IMG/VR virus record: IMGVR_UViG_3300038701_000339
Span: 1 to 21,270 of that record
Length of the DNA stretch: 21,270 nt
From: a virus
Direction: 5' to 3' (one strand)
In this document: piece by piece, positions 4,257 to 10,969 of the stretch
Layout: each line of letters starts with the position of its first letter
Position numbering within the stretch: position 1 is the first letter of the stretch
Program-made: the position numbers and the translations under genes
The notes under the pieces: model-generated
Told to the model about the DNA's origin: nothing
What the model saw: only the letters and a program-made list of their open reading frames with translations
Databases searched by the model: none

Positions 4257-4872
4257 GGAATGGTTCTCGGCTCGGCTGGGGTGCGTCACCGCATCCCGGA
4301 CCGCCGACGTGATGGCCAAGACGAAGAGCGGATACAGCGCGAGCCGGGCGAACTACATGGCCCAGCTCATCAGCGAGCGACTCACCGGCCAGTCATCGGA
4401 GGGCTTCAGCAGCGCGGCGATGCAATGGGGAACAGAGACAGAGCCTCAAGCCCGCATGGCTTATGAACTGATGACAAACGAGACTGTCGAAGAGACGGGC
4501 TTCGTCGTTCATCCCTCAATCGAAGGCTTCGGTGCATCTCCCGATGGCTTAGTCGGGGATCGTGGCCTGATTGAGATCAAGTGCCCGAACACCGCCACCC
4601 ACATCGACACGCTGATGTCAGAGAAGGTTCCGAGCAAGTATCTGATCCAGATGCACGTGCAGATGATCTGCACGGATCGGGACTGGTGCGACTTCGTGAG
4701 CTTCGATCCACGCTTGCCCGGCGACATGGCATTCTGGGTGAAGCGGGTCGAGCGCGACGGAAAGCTCTGCGACGAGATTGAAGCCGAGGTGACCAAGTTC
4801 CTCGCCGAACTGTCGGACAAGCTCACCACGCTGCGGCGTAGGTTCTCAGTCAATCAGGAGGGAGTAGCATGA
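4240..4872 (+). CDS. YqaJ / lambda-exonuclease-type recombination nuclease
   Basis: A 210-residue nuclease of the YqaJ viral recombinase family (PF09588). The start motif EQRTEEWFSARLGCVTASR (residues 2-20) is typical. The PD-(D/E)XK centre is visible as GASPDGLVGDRGLIEIKCPN (about 98-117), with Asp in SPDG and Glu and Lys in EIKCP. The helix YLIQMHVQMICTDRDWCDFV further on is the conserved QxQ-type region. Lambda exonuclease relatives degrade the 5' strand of double-stranded ends, leaving 3' tails for an annealase, here the overlapping ERF gene. Together they form a complete two-component recombination module. The start ATG overlaps the ERF end and has GAGG about 6 bases upstream. Confidence 0.9.
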   Translation: MEQRTEEWFSARLGCVTASRTADVMAKTKSGYSASRANYMAQLISERLTGQSSEGFSSAAMQWGTETEPQARMAYELMTNETVEETGFVVHPSIEGFGASPDGLVGDRGLIEIKCPNTATHIDTLMSEKVPSKYLIQMHVQMICTDRDWCDFVSFDPRLPGDMAFWVKRVERDGKLCDEIEAEVTKFLAELSDKLTTLRRRFSVNQEGVA

Positions 4873-5042
4873 CCGACGAAGACATTGTCAAAGCATATGA
4901 CCGAATCGAAGAACAGTGCGGCGGGATCGCCAACGCCAGTCCCCGCTACGTGGTAGAGCGGACGGCGCAGGAGCTGGATGTGAACGTCGAGCGGGTGCGC
5001 CGCGTGATGATAGATCACTGGACGATGCGGGGTGGCGGATGA
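4869..5042 (+). CDS. Small HTH-like phage protein
   Basis: A 57-residue protein that starts four bases inside the nuclease gene (ATGA) and whose stop overlaps the ninB start. The centre (RYVVERTAQELDVNVERVRR) looks like a helix-turn-helix: ERTAQEL, turn DVN, recognition helix VERVRRVMIDHW. The N-terminus is acidic. No specific family is recognised. Similar tiny HTH proteins are commonly wedged between phage recombination genes; the function is unknown. Both overlaps, typical of co-translated genes, support it as real. Confidence 0.6.
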   Translation: MTDEDIVKAYDRIEEQCGGIANASPRYVVERTAQELDVNVERVRRVMIDHWTMRGGG

Positions 5043-5428
5043 TGCCATACAAGGTCCGCCTCACCGGCCCACGCCAGCGCCTCTACGCCCACCAACTTAT
5101 CGACGCGGCACCGGATTATTCCACCCTCACCATCTCAGGGGGAGACCGAACGCTCGATCAGAATGCCAAGATGTGGTGCCTCTTAAGTGATATCGCTCTG
5201 GCCCAGCCAGAGGGCAGAAAGTGGACGCCGGAGACATGGAAGTGCGCGTTCCTGCACGCCCTAGGCCATCAGGTTCAGTTTGCCGACGGCCTAGATGGCA
5301 CCGGACCATTTCCGCTTGGCTTCAGGTCATCAAAGATGACGAAGCCGCAGATGAGCGCGCTGATTGAATCCATCTACGAATACGGCTCCCGACATGGTGT
5401 CGAGTGGAGCGAGAAGGAGGAAGTATGA
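5039..5428 (+). CDS. ninB: NinB-like recombination protein
   Basis: A 129-residue protein matching NinB (PF05772, lambda orf/ninB family). The diagnostic core is GGDRTLDQNAKMWCLLSDIA (about residues 35-54), followed by GRKWTPETWKCAFLHAL (about 60-76) and PLGFRSSKMTKPQMSALIES (about 94-113) with IYEYGSRHGVEW near the end. Lambda Orf is a recombination mediator that binds SSB and single-stranded DNA and can replace RecFOR. Here it follows an exonuclease/annealase pair, so it is probably part of the same recombination pathway. The start is the first of two consecutive ATG codons (5039 or 5042); which one is used cannot be settled. Confidence 0.9.
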   Translation: MMPYKVRLTGPRQRLYAHQLIDAAPDYSTLTISGGDRTLDQNAKMWCLLSDIALAQPEGRKWTPETWKCAFLHALGHQVQFADGLDGTGPFPLGFRSSKMTKPQMSALIESIYEYGSRHGVEWSEKEEV

Positions 5429-5688
5429 AACCGAAACTAACGCTCAAACGATGGCGAGCGCTCAAGAAGCTGGAAGGCGTCGGGGATGCGCCGTTCCTGT
5501 CCGCGCAGTTCGACCTCAAGGGACCGACGATGATCAGCCTAGAGGAATGCGGATGGGTCGAGCGCGTCGAAGAACCAGAGACCGAGACGCCATTCTTCAT
5601 CCAAACGAACGGCCTCCACTGGCGACTGACCGCCGCCGGACGCGCCGCCATCGCGGCACTTCCTGAAACCGCACCACCGAGGAACTGA
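5425..5688 (+). CDS. Small phage protein, possible winged-helix fold
   Basis: An 87-residue protein. The ATG at 5425 overlaps the ninB stop and has a near-perfect AAGGAGG 6 bases upstream, so it is preferred over an in-frame ATG at 5404. The sequence shows a basic N-terminus (MKPKLTLKRWRALKKLEGVG), a middle segment (ISLEECGWVERVEE) and a C-terminal WRLTAAGRAAIAALPE. The last is the usual end of small winged-helix-like phage proteins in which a wing leads into a TxxGR helix. No family name can be given with certainty. Confidence 0.6.
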   Translation: MKPKLTLKRWRALKKLEGVGDAPFLSAQFDLKGPTMISLEECGWVERVEEPETETPFFIQTNGLHWRLTAAGRAAIAALPETAPPRN

Positions 5689-5689
5689 T

Positions 5690-5932
5690 ATGGAACACAT
5701 CGACACCACCGCAGCAGACCAGCTTCGCCAGATCGTCGAGCGCATCGAAGCCCAGAACGAGCGGATCTCCGACGAGACCGAGGCGCGGAAGGAAATCTAT
5801 GCCGAAGCTAAGGCGCTCGGATACTGCCCGAAGACGATCAGCAAGATCGTTGCTCTCCGCAAGAAGCGGGCGGAAGACATCGCCGAGGAAGAGGCCATCG
5901 AAGCCGTATACCGGGAGGCCCTCGGGCTATGA
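5690..5932 (+). CDS. GapR/DUF2312-family DNA-binding protein
   Basis: An 80-residue protein of the DUF2312 family (PF10073), whose best known member is GapR, the alphaproteobacterial protein that binds overtwisted DNA ahead of replication and transcription. The family pattern is clear: DQLRQIVERIEAQNERI (about residues 10-26), a long helix with ISDETEARKEIYAEAKALGY, then CPKTISKIVALRKK and an acidic coiled end (AEDIAEEEAIEAVYREAL). The length equals that of chromosomal GapR. A phage copy next to recombination genes could help replication or modulate host chromosome topology. GAGGAAC lies just upstream of the ATG. The family is restricted mostly to Alphaproteobacteria, supporting the host assignment. 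Confidence 0.85.
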   Translation: MEHIDTTAADQLRQIVERIEAQNERISDETEARKEIYAEAKALGYCPKTISKIVALRKKRAEDIAEEEAIEAVYREALGL

Positions 5933-6120
5933 GGTGGCTGCTCAAGCCCATCATGCGGCCCATCGCAAACAGGCGGCTGACGAAGTTGTATGCGGAGCGC
6001 AACCGAATCGAGGCTGCGATCATCCGGGCGCGGAAGTCGAAGGGACGGGTTCAGGACCTTTACGACATGTCGCTCGCCGTCACCGTTGAATGCCACCAGT
6101 GGGAAAGATGGCTGGACTGA
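5929..6120 (+). CDS. Small basic phage protein, unknown function
   Basis: A 63-residue, strongly basic, mostly helical protein. The N-terminus MRWLLKPIMRPIANRRLTKL may form an amphipathic or weakly membrane-associated helix, followed by ERNRIEAAIIRARKSKGRVQ and a C-terminal MSLAVTVECHQWERWLD. No family is recognised. The start overlaps the stop of the gapR-like gene (ATGA), and the end overlaps the HNH gene, so it is embedded in the operon. Confidence 0.5.
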   Translation: MRWLLKPIMRPIANRRLTKLYAERNRIEAAIIRARKSKGRVQDLYDMSLAVTVECHQWERWLD

Positions 6121-6449
6121 CGAGGAAGACACCCCTGCGCAAGGTCTCGGCCAAGCGCAGGGCCTATAGGGCCAGTCAGGACGGCCAGGAGGCGCTTGAA
6201 CACATGCGGCAGGTCAAGGGTCTGCCGTGCGTCATCTGCGGCTCTGCGCCGCCCTCAGAGGCTCACCACGTCATCTGCGACAGATACGGGACGAGGAAGG
6301 CCAACGACTTCGACACGATCCCGCTTTGCGCCCGACACCACAGAGAGGGACCGGACGCGATCCACAATGGAAAGGCGTCATGGGTCGCCAAATATGGTCC
6401 AGATCACGCATACCTTGAGACAGTCAGGAGGATGCTTGGCAAAGGGTAA
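6108..6449 (+). CDS. HNH / DUF968-like (Ref-type) nuclease
   Basis: A 113-residue protein when started at ATG 6108; an in-frame ATG at 6090 would add six residues, but MAGLTRKTPLRK resembles the usual beginning of the family. Zinc and catalytic residues are visible: CVICG (zinc pair), AHHVICDRYGTRKANDFDTI with the double His of the HNH motif, and PLCARHHREGPDAIH with the second Cys and His pair. This matches the DUF968/HNH group that includes phage P1 Ref, a RecA-dependent nuclease, and functions in recombination. It overlaps the previous gene by 13 bases. The active site appears intact. Confidence 0.75.
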   Translation: MAGLTRKTPLRKVSAKRRAYRASQDGQEALEHMRQVKGLPCVICGSAPPSEAHHVICDRYGTRKANDFDTIPLCARHHREGPDAIHNGKASWVAKYGPDHAYLETVRRMLGKG

Positions 6450-6453
6450 CTGG

Positions 6454-6780
6454 ATGCCGGTGCGGGTCGGACGGAAAATCTACCCATCACACGGACACGC
6501 GGCTAAAGCGCTCGGGATCAGTAAGACCGCAATCAGCCAAAGGCTGCGGCGTCGAGGTCATGCGGAGACGATCCCTGAAGGCGGGGTGCCTGGCAATATG
6601 AATGCCGCGAAGCCAGTCACGATATACGGCACCACCTTTCCGTCGAGGAAGGCGGCTGCTGATGCGCTTGGCATCACGCGAAGCCAACTGACAAAGTGGC
6701 TGTCTGACAAGGCGTCACCGGCCCAGCGCCAGATGATGCTATCGGCCATGATGCGCTATCGGATCAAGTCCGACCGCTGA
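6454..6780 (+). CDS. Tandem-HTH (NUMOD-like) DNA-binding protein
   Basis: A 108-residue protein with an internal duplication. Unit 1 has IYPSHGHAAKALGISKTAIS, continuing QRLRRRG (about residues 8-34). Unit 2 has FPSRKAAADALGITRSQLTK, continuing WLSDKA (about 60-85). Each is preceded by a short strand (VRVGRKIYP, VTIYGTTFP). The strand-helix-turn-helix pattern is like the NUMOD modules that give HNH homing endonucleases their DNA-binding tail. The start at ATG 6454 has AAAGGG 7 bases upstream; a TTG at 6436 behind AGGAGG is an alternative. It follows the HNH gene by 4 bases in a different frame, and the pair may act together. It ends the rightward operon. Confidence 0.6.
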   Translation: MPVRVGRKIYPSHGHAAKALGISKTAISQRLRRRGHAETIPEGGVPGNMNAAKPVTIYGTTFPSRKAAADALGITRSQLTKWLSDKASPAQRQMMLSAMMRYRIKSDR

Positions 6781-6811
6781 AAAGCAAATGCCCCGGCAGG
6801 CATCCGGGGCA
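6781..6811 (-). terminator. Terminator of the leftward late operon
   Basis: An 8-bp stem, TGCCCCGG (6789-6796) and CCGGGGCA (6804-6811), with a 7-base loop. On the minus strand it is followed by TTTGCTTTT, a T-rich tract that fits an intrinsic terminator for the late genes. It lies between the converging operons and might also slow rightward transcription, though no T run follows on that side. Confidence 0.65.
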
Positions 6812-6843
6812 TCACTCACGCGGCGGGGAATGGAAACACCGCG

Positions 6844-7038
6844 CTAAGGTGACCACCCACACAGCTCTGCGCCGGTCATGTTATGCGCGAGGAGCTGGTC
6901 GATGGTCCCGTCCGTCAATCTGTCATTCGTCGAAGGCCGGATAGGTGACGCCGCCTGACAGAACTGCGCCTCAGTCGCGCATCCAGCGAGCGAGAGCGTC
7001 ATCCCGATCAGAGCGAGACATGCCGCGCACTTCCTCAT
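6844..7038 (-). CDS. Rz1-like outer-membrane spanin lipoprotein
   Basis: A 64-residue lipoprotein. The signal peptide MRKCAACLALIGMTLSLAGC ends in the lipobox LAGC, with the lipidated Cys at residue 20. The mature part (ASPIRPSTNDRLTDGTIDQL and ...MTGAELCGWSP) matches the short conserved region of Rz1-like phage lipoproteins. The ATG at 7038 is favoured by AGGAGG 8 bases upstream. The gene starts 68 bases inside the upstream Rz-like gene in another reading frame, the classic nested Rz/Rz1 arrangement. With the inner-membrane partner it would fuse the two membranes in the last step of lysis. It is the last gene of the late operon. Confidence 0.7.
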   Translation of the reverse strand: MRKCAACLALIGMTLSLAGCATEAQFCQAASPIRPSTNDRLTDGTIDQLLAHNMTGAELCGWSP

Positions 7039-7207
7039 CAGCCTTCCTCCTTGCCTCAGCCGCCCGCAGCGCGTCCTGCAGGCGCTGCACGGCGGCAAGT
7101 CGCTTCGCCCGGTTGTCGAGATACAGCACCGCCATGAAGACCATCACAGCGCCGATCCCGACGAGCAGGGCATACCGCCCGAGGCGCGATCCCATGAGCC
7201 AGATCAC
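6971..7207 (-). CDS. Rz-like inner-membrane spanin
   Basis: A 78-residue protein with one N-terminal membrane segment (YALLVGIGAVMVFMAVLYLD, residues 12-31) followed by a charged coiled-coil-like tail (NRAKRLAAVQRLQDALRAAE, then ARRKADEEVRGM). This is the topology of an Rz inner-membrane spanin, and the downstream lipoprotein gene starts inside it in another frame. The start is taken as GTG at 7207, because it overlaps the previous stop as GTGA and has GGGGAGG about 10 bases before it. An in-frame ATG at 7195 is possible but has no suitable SD. The assignment rests on topology and position rather than on sequence motifs. Confidence 0.65.
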   Translation of the reverse strand: MIWLMGSRLGRYALLVGIGAVMVFMAVLYLDNRAKRLAAVQRLQDALRAAEARRKADEEVRGMSRSDRDDALARWMRD

Positions 7208-7311
7208 AAGCGACCACCTCCCCAGATAGCCTCCACGACAATGAGCGCGGCACCGACGGCCAAGGTAAGCACAACGCCCGCAAGTAAGCCGCCCAGAAAC
7301 GCCCAGATCAT
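7204..7311 (-). CDS. 35-residue membrane protein of the lysis cassette
   Basis: A short ORF whose ATG at 7311 overlaps the endolysin stop and whose stop overlaps the GTG of the Rz-like gene. Nearly the whole product is one hydrophobic span: WAFLGGLLAGVVLTLAVGAA then LIVVEAIW, with a basic C-terminus (GGGRL). Glycine-rich single-span peptides in this place may be holin-like or holin regulators, but this is too small to assign. The overlaps on both sides make it likely to be a true gene. Confidence 0.5.
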   Translation of the reverse strand: MIWAFLGGLLAGVVLTLAVGAALIVVEAIWGGGRL

Positions 7312-7979
7312 CTTCCCTTGTCCCCGGCTTTCAGATCGTCCCAGCGAGCATAGAGCATCAGCCCAACACCCGCCAGCGTCAGAGCCACGCCGACCCAGCG
7401 CAGCACCGGAAGAGCATCAGCCATCGCGCTGACATCATGGGCAGCAGAGAGCGCCTGATCGGCCACATCAGCCATGCTGGCAATCCCGGTGCCGACGACC
7501 GCGACAGCGCCGCCCTTGCCCGTCCTCGTCTCGCTCAGAGCCTTGCGCGGACCACGCAGCCAGCGCTTCACGCTGAATCCTGGGCACGCCTTCGCCGCGA
7601 CTTCGTTATGGCCCCGCACTACAGCGCTAGGGTATTTCGCCTCCAGCTTGTCGAGCAATTCCGAAAGCGATCCCTCTTGGAGGCTGGTGTAGTGATCGGC
7701 GAATGTGTCGTTCTCGTTCGAGCCGTGGCCGCCGACGAGGCAAATGCCGATACTGTGCGCGTTGTGCCCGGAGACATGCGCGCCGATCTCTTCCTCCGGG
7801 CGACCAGCGATCACTGTGCCGTCGCGGTCGATCAGGTAGTGATAGCCGAAGCCCTTCCATCCCCGCTGTCGGTGCCAGCGGTCGATCTCGTCGCGCTTGG
7901 CCTCCGCGCTCTGGTCGGACATCCAGTCCCGCCGGGTCGCGGAGCAGTGGACAAATATCTCGTTGATGGTCCGACTCAT
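7308..7979 (-). CDS. Endolysin: N-acetylmuramoyl-L-alanine amidase (Amidase_2) with C-terminal membrane segment
   Basis: A 223-residue amidase of the T7-lysozyme/PGRP type. Zinc ligands equivalent to those of T7 lysozyme are His11 (IFVHCSATR), His124 (VVRGHNEV) and Cys132 (KACPGF); Tyr46 (GFGYHY) and Lys130 match the catalytic Tyr and Lys. It would cleave the amide between MurNAc and the stem peptide. After residue 150 the protein adds a Gly/Ala-rich region and one strong hydrophobic span (PVLRWVGVALTLAGVGLMLY, residues 191-210) ending in ARWDDLKAGDKGR. There is no N-terminal signal. The C-terminal span is not part of the minimal enzyme and may anchor or time it. It overlaps the next gene by 4 bases. 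Confidence 0.85.
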   Translation of the reverse strand: MSRTINEIFVHCSATRRDWMSDQSAEAKRDEIDRWHRQRGWKGFGYHYLIDRDGTVIAGRPEEEIGAHVSGHNAHSIGICLVGGHGSNENDTFADHYTSLQEGSLSELLDKLEAKYPSAVVRGHNEVAAKACPGFSVKRWLRGPRKALSETRTGKGGAVAVVGTGIASMADVADQALSAAHDVSAMADALPVLRWVGVALTLAGVGLMLYARWDDLKAGDKGR

Positions 7980-8206
7980 TTGCCCACCTTCGAAATCAGC
8001 GCTTTGATGTCGTCCCGGATTTCGGCCAGCATCTTGTTCGTATCGTCACGAGCCTGCTTCGACGCCTCAAGGTCTTCACGGCGCTGGTTCCAGAGTCGCC
8101 GAATTTCCTTCGTGTTATCCATCGCCCTCGCCTCAAGACGGATCAGCCAGACAATCAGGGAGACGAAGCCCATTGCAACGGGCCAAAATTTCAAAACAGA
8201 TTCCAT
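7976..8206 (-). CDS. Small membrane/coiled-coil protein of the lysis cassette (holin candidate)
   Basis: A 76-residue protein with an N-terminal membrane span (FWPVAMGFVSLIVWLIRL, residues 7-24) followed by a long charged helix (NTKEIRRLWNQRREDLEASK, then ARDDTNKMLAEIRDDIKALI) that is likely a coiled coil. It resembles the DUF2730-like small phage membrane proteins. It lies directly upstream of the endolysin with a 4-base overlap, where a holin or lysis regulator is expected. A longer reading frame extends upstream into the tail-protein gene, but the ATG at 8206 begins just after that gene's stop and is preferred. Holin function is positional inference. Confidence 0.6.
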   Translation of the reverse strand: MESVLKFWPVAMGFVSLIVWLIRLEARAMDNTKEIRRLWNQRREDLEASKQARDDTNKMLAEIRDDIKALISKVGK

Positions 8207-8222
8207 CGTCTTATTCCATGAC

Positions 8223-9299
8223 CTAGACAGCCTCAACGGCGCTGAATGAGATGCCGTAGGTGCAGACCTCGTTGATCGACCAGGCGGTATTGTTGTTGGC
8301 AAGCCGGAAGACGCCAGAAGTGTTCTCAAGTCGAACAACTGCATTGTCCGCCGGGCTAACTCGAAGATCGGGCCAGATGAAAATGCGAGCATTACCATCC
8401 CCGTCCGTAGTCACATCCTGCAAAACCTTATAGAGCTGCGAAGACGCTCCGGTGCCAAGCTGTATCCAATCGCCAGCCTTGAGCCAGCCAACGGTATTTG
8501 GAGTGGCGTCGTCTACAGTCAGAGAGTTTCCAGTCTGGCCGCTGCCGTTTACCAGCACGATGCCGCGACCTGATCCGCGCGGAAGCCTGTTTTTCGTGTC
8601 CCCCAAGAGGAAGGTTTTTTCTGGTCCATTCAACGCAAGCAGGAAGGCGACGAGAGGTTCCATCGTCTCGCGGCGGAACGGCGGAATATTGATGTCCACA
8701 GACCAGCGTTGACCGGGGAATCTGACAACCTGCTGCTTGAATGTGAACGGGCTTTCCGATCTGGTCACCGCGCTCTCGCCATTGAAGCTGATCTGAGCGA
8801 CGCGGATGCCATCAGGGAGGCTCAGTGGGTAGGTCAGCCCGACAGTGATAATAATCGGGGCCTGACGTCCAATCGTGAACGATACGCTTGGAACAGAAAC
8901 CAGCGCACTTGTCGCAACGCCAGGCACATGAGCGAGAACCGTCGCACCCGCCGCCGGAACGGAACTAGAAGCACCAGTTGCGACAGAAGGAGCCAGCGCC
9001 GCAACAGCGATGTCGGCAGCCGGAACTCTGGTTGTGATTGCCAAGAAAATGACAGGCGAGAATGAAGAAATCGCCAGATCAGCAGCTGGGGCAGCAACAG
9101 ATGCACCAGTCAAGACGCTGGGGATGAATGCACTGATCTCTAGGTCAATAGATGGACACGCAACAGAGGCACCAGAACTGACCCCAGGAGCCGCTACTGC
9201 AATGGAAACCGCAGCCGCCGGGGCATAAACCGCCACGCCGCTAACAGCAGCACCGCCGGAAGCGAGCGGTAGGGCGGCTATGGGGCTGAAGCCGAGCAT
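8223..9299 (-). CDS. Phage tail protein with 11-residue proline-repeat N-terminus
   Basis: A 358-residue protein in two parts. Residues 21-152 are six tandem 22-residue units (such as GASVAAPAADLAISSFSP plus four residues), each made of two 11-residue halves; prolines occur at every eleventh residue from 27 to 148. The region is Ala/Val/Ser-rich with alternating hydrophobics, suggesting a beta-strand/turn solenoid or fibre. Residues from about 160 to 358 resemble a known phage tail domain: SPFTFKQQVVRFPGQRWSVD, FLLALNGPEKTFLLGD, NRLPRGSGRGIVLVNGSGQT, and IFIWPDLRVSPADNAVVRLE with a closing FRLANN...YGISF. AGGAG lies 6 bases before the ATG and a good promoter is about 20 bases further upstream. 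The role is probably virion decoration or host contact. Confidence 0.7.
   Translation of the reverse strand: MLGFSPIAALPLASGGAAVSGVAVYAPAAAVSIAVAAPGVSSGASVACPSIDLEISAFIPSVLTGASVAAPAADLAISSFSPVIFLAITTRVPAADIAVAALAPSVATGASSSVPAAGATVLAHVPGVATSALVSVPSVSFTIGRQAPIIITVGLTYPLSLPDGIRVAQISFNGESAVTRSESPFTFKQQVVRFPGQRWSVDINIPPFRRETMEPLVAFLLALNGPEKTFLLGDTKNRLPRGSGRGIVLVNGSGQTGNSLTVDDATPNTVGWLKAGDWIQLGTGASSQLYKVLQDVTTDGDGNARIFIWPDLRVSPADNAVVRLENTSGVFRLANNNTAWSINEVCTYGISFSAVEAV
8844..9239 (-). repeat. Protein-coding tandem repeat, 12 x 33 bp (11 residues)
   Basis: These positions encode residues 21-152 of the tail protein: six 22-residue units with proline at unit positions 7 and 18. Proline positions 27, 38, 49, 60, 71, 82, 93, 104, 115, 126, 137 and 148 keep exact register with no insertion or deletion, although the DNA copies have diverged strongly. 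Confidence 0.85.
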
Positions 9300-9324
9300 T
9301 GGTTACTCCTGTCCGTCTGTCCCG

Positions 9325-9353
9325 AGTTTAGCACGGTCAGGGCGTGGTGTCAT
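9325..9353 (-). promoter_or_regulatory. Candidate sigma70-like promoter before the repeat tail protein and lysis genes
   Basis: On the minus strand, ATGACA (9353-9348, 5 of 6 to TTGACA) is followed by a 17-bp spacer and TAAACT (9330-9325, 4 of 6 to TATAAT), placing a start near 9318, about 19 bases before the ATG. It sits in a 72-bp gap, one of the few in the late operon. Confidence 0.4.
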
Positions 9354-9371
9354 ATCCTGTGGTGACCCAGA

Positions 9372-9773
9372 TTAGACCTGCATCGCCGCGCGGAAGATGT
9401 CGTCGATCTGAGTGTCGGTGAACCCATTCGGCCCACCCAGCGCGTCGATCAGGGGGCTGGTGCGTTCGATGACCGTGGCGTATTCCCACACGATGCTCGC
9501 CTCTGGGTCCGCGTCAGCGATAGCCTGCACCTGCGTCAGCAGGTCCATACGATGAAGCGTCAGGCGCATCTGGGCAGGGGTGCAGCGCATGTCAGCACGC
9601 TCAGCGGCGAGGGCTTCTTCTGGGGTGGGAACGGGTGCAGGTTCCGGTGTGTTACCCTCGGCCAGCCATGCCTGATAGGCCGCGTAATCCGCATTGGCGG
9701 GGTCGATAGGAATACCCGCGCCATCGCTGCGCAGGATCATCTGATCGTTCATCAGTTTGTAAGAATAATCCAT
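9372..9773 (-). CDS. Tail-fibre-associated (chaperone-like) protein
   Basis: A 133-residue protein of the kind found directly after phage tail fibre genes. It has a linker-like segment [20 protein letters not shown] followed by [15 protein letters not shown], and a helical C-terminal half ([20 protein letters not shown], then [20 protein letters not shown] and [15 protein letters not shown]). The [14 protein letters not shown] block is common to fibre-assembly proteins and small structural proteins of many phages. Its start lies 1 base after the fibre gene stop with GGAG 8 bases upstream. It most likely helps fold or attach the fibre, though it might itself be a virion component. Confidence 0.6.
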   Translation of the reverse strand: MDYSYKLMNDQMILRSDGAGIPIDPANADYAAYQAWLAEGNTPEPAPVPTPEEALAAERADMRCTPAQMRLTLHRMDLLTQVQAIADADPEASIVWEYATVIERTSPLIDALGGPNGFTDTQIDDIFRAAMQV

Positions 9774-9774
9774 C

Positions 9775-10959
9775 TTATAACTCCGCAGACGCAGTGTAAT
9801 GAAATTGGACGCAGCCTAATGTGCCAGACACTGAGCCGCCCGAATTTTGATAGGCAAAAAAGTTTCTATCCGAAGCCACGTTAGGAGTGGCAGAACCCGC
9901 CGCCAAATCTGAGCTTGCCATGTTCGCAAGCGTATTAGACGTTCCGTTAGGCGACCAGATCAAGATTGTCGGCGCTGTGCGCTTGACGGCCATGAAAGTG
10001 ACCATAGGCAGCTTGTCCCCATTGGAAACGCTGTTACCTGTCCCAATGTAAAGCACAACGCCGTTATTACCCTGCCCGCTCGCTCCGGGCGCGACCGATT
10101 GGTTATACGACTTTTCAAAATACCTCTGACACAGCGCCAACTCCTGCCCGTAGCTGCGATGCTCAAAGGGAGTGGCGGTGTCGCCTGCTTCGAGTTGGAC
10201 CAAAGACAGGGTGCCAGTCCCAGAAGTCTCGACCGTAGCATTCGTCCCGCCGGTCAGCGTGCCGGTCATGCCGCTGTTGCCAGCAGAACCTCCGTTAATC
10301 GTCATCTGCACGGTGCCGGTAAACGACAGGACATGCGTCCCGCTTTGCAGGTTCAACCCCTCGATGACCTGCACGAGAGACCCGGCGCTGATCGTGATGG
10401 TTGTGACATTCGCAGCCGTAGCAAAGGTGTAGGTGCAGCCGCTCGCCCCGGCCTTCCAGCGGTCGTGCCCGTAGGCCCCAGCACTGAGCGTGACCGTTCC
10501 GGAAACAACGCGCTGGTTGATGCCGAAATTGCCGTTGATGATCTTGTTGCGGTTCGACAGGGAGCCAGCCGTGGGTAGCGGGTTGCTATTCACGCTCAGA
10601 CCAGCAAAAGCCGGGCTGTCCGTCGTCGCCACGCCTTGGTCCATATCGACCGCATTTTGCAGGTCACCGGAAAGCGCGGTGATGAAGACTACTGCGTTAC
10701 TGGATAGGTCGAGGGCAGCATCAGAGTTGCTGCTCTCGATGACAGTCCGGGACAGCGTGTTGGGGGTTCCCGTCGTGTAAGTGCCAGTCCCGATCTCCCA
10801 ATCGTCACCGTCCTCAATGGCGTAGGACACCACCTGACCGTTGGTCACGCCCCCATCGGCGAATGACTGAAAGCCGGTCACCGCAGCACCGAGATCGATT
10901 GTCCCGGTGCCGGGTGTGCCGTCTACGGCGACTTTTACGCGGTTGGCGATGACAGACAT
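9775..10959 (-). CDS. Tail fibre / receptor-binding protein
   Basis: A 394-residue fibre protein. The N-terminal domain (residues 1-100: [20 protein letters not shown], then [44 protein letters not shown]) is the common phage fibre attachment domain. From about residue 138 it has [28 protein letters not shown] and, near residue 250-275, [20 protein letters not shown] with [12 protein letters not shown], the well-known carbohydrate-binding-like fibre domain. The last 100 residues are the likely variable, host-contacting tip. It is followed by a chaperone-like gene. The role is adhesion to the host surface. The call is strong for fibre, while the receptor is unknown. Confidence 0.8.
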   Translation of the reverse strand: MSVIANRVKVAVDGTPGTGTIDLGAAVTGFQSFADGGVTNGQVVSYAIEDGDDWEIGTGTYTTGTPNTLSRTVIESSNSDAALDLSSNAVVFITALSGDLQNAVDMDQGVATTDSPAFAGLSVNSNPLPTAGSLSNRNKIINGNFGINQRVVSGTVTLSAGAYGHDRWKAGASGCTYTFATAANVTTITISAGSLVQVIEGLNLQSGTHVLSFTGTVQMTINGGSAGNSGMTGTLTGGTNATVETSGTGTLSLVQLEAGDTATPFEHRSYGQELALCQRYFEKSYNQSVAPGASGQGNNGVVLYIGTGNSVSNGDKLPMVTFMAVKRTAPTILIWSPNGTSNTLANMASSDLAAGSATPNVASDRNFFAYQNSGGSVSGTLGCVQFHYTASAEL

Positions 10960-10969
10960 GGCTCACCCC

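Noticed and set aside
8844-9239. Periodic 33-bp pattern as a possible CRISPR or DNA satellite
   Set aside because: The DNA copies are too diverged and have no spacer structure; the period is exactly in the reading frame, so selection acts on the protein.
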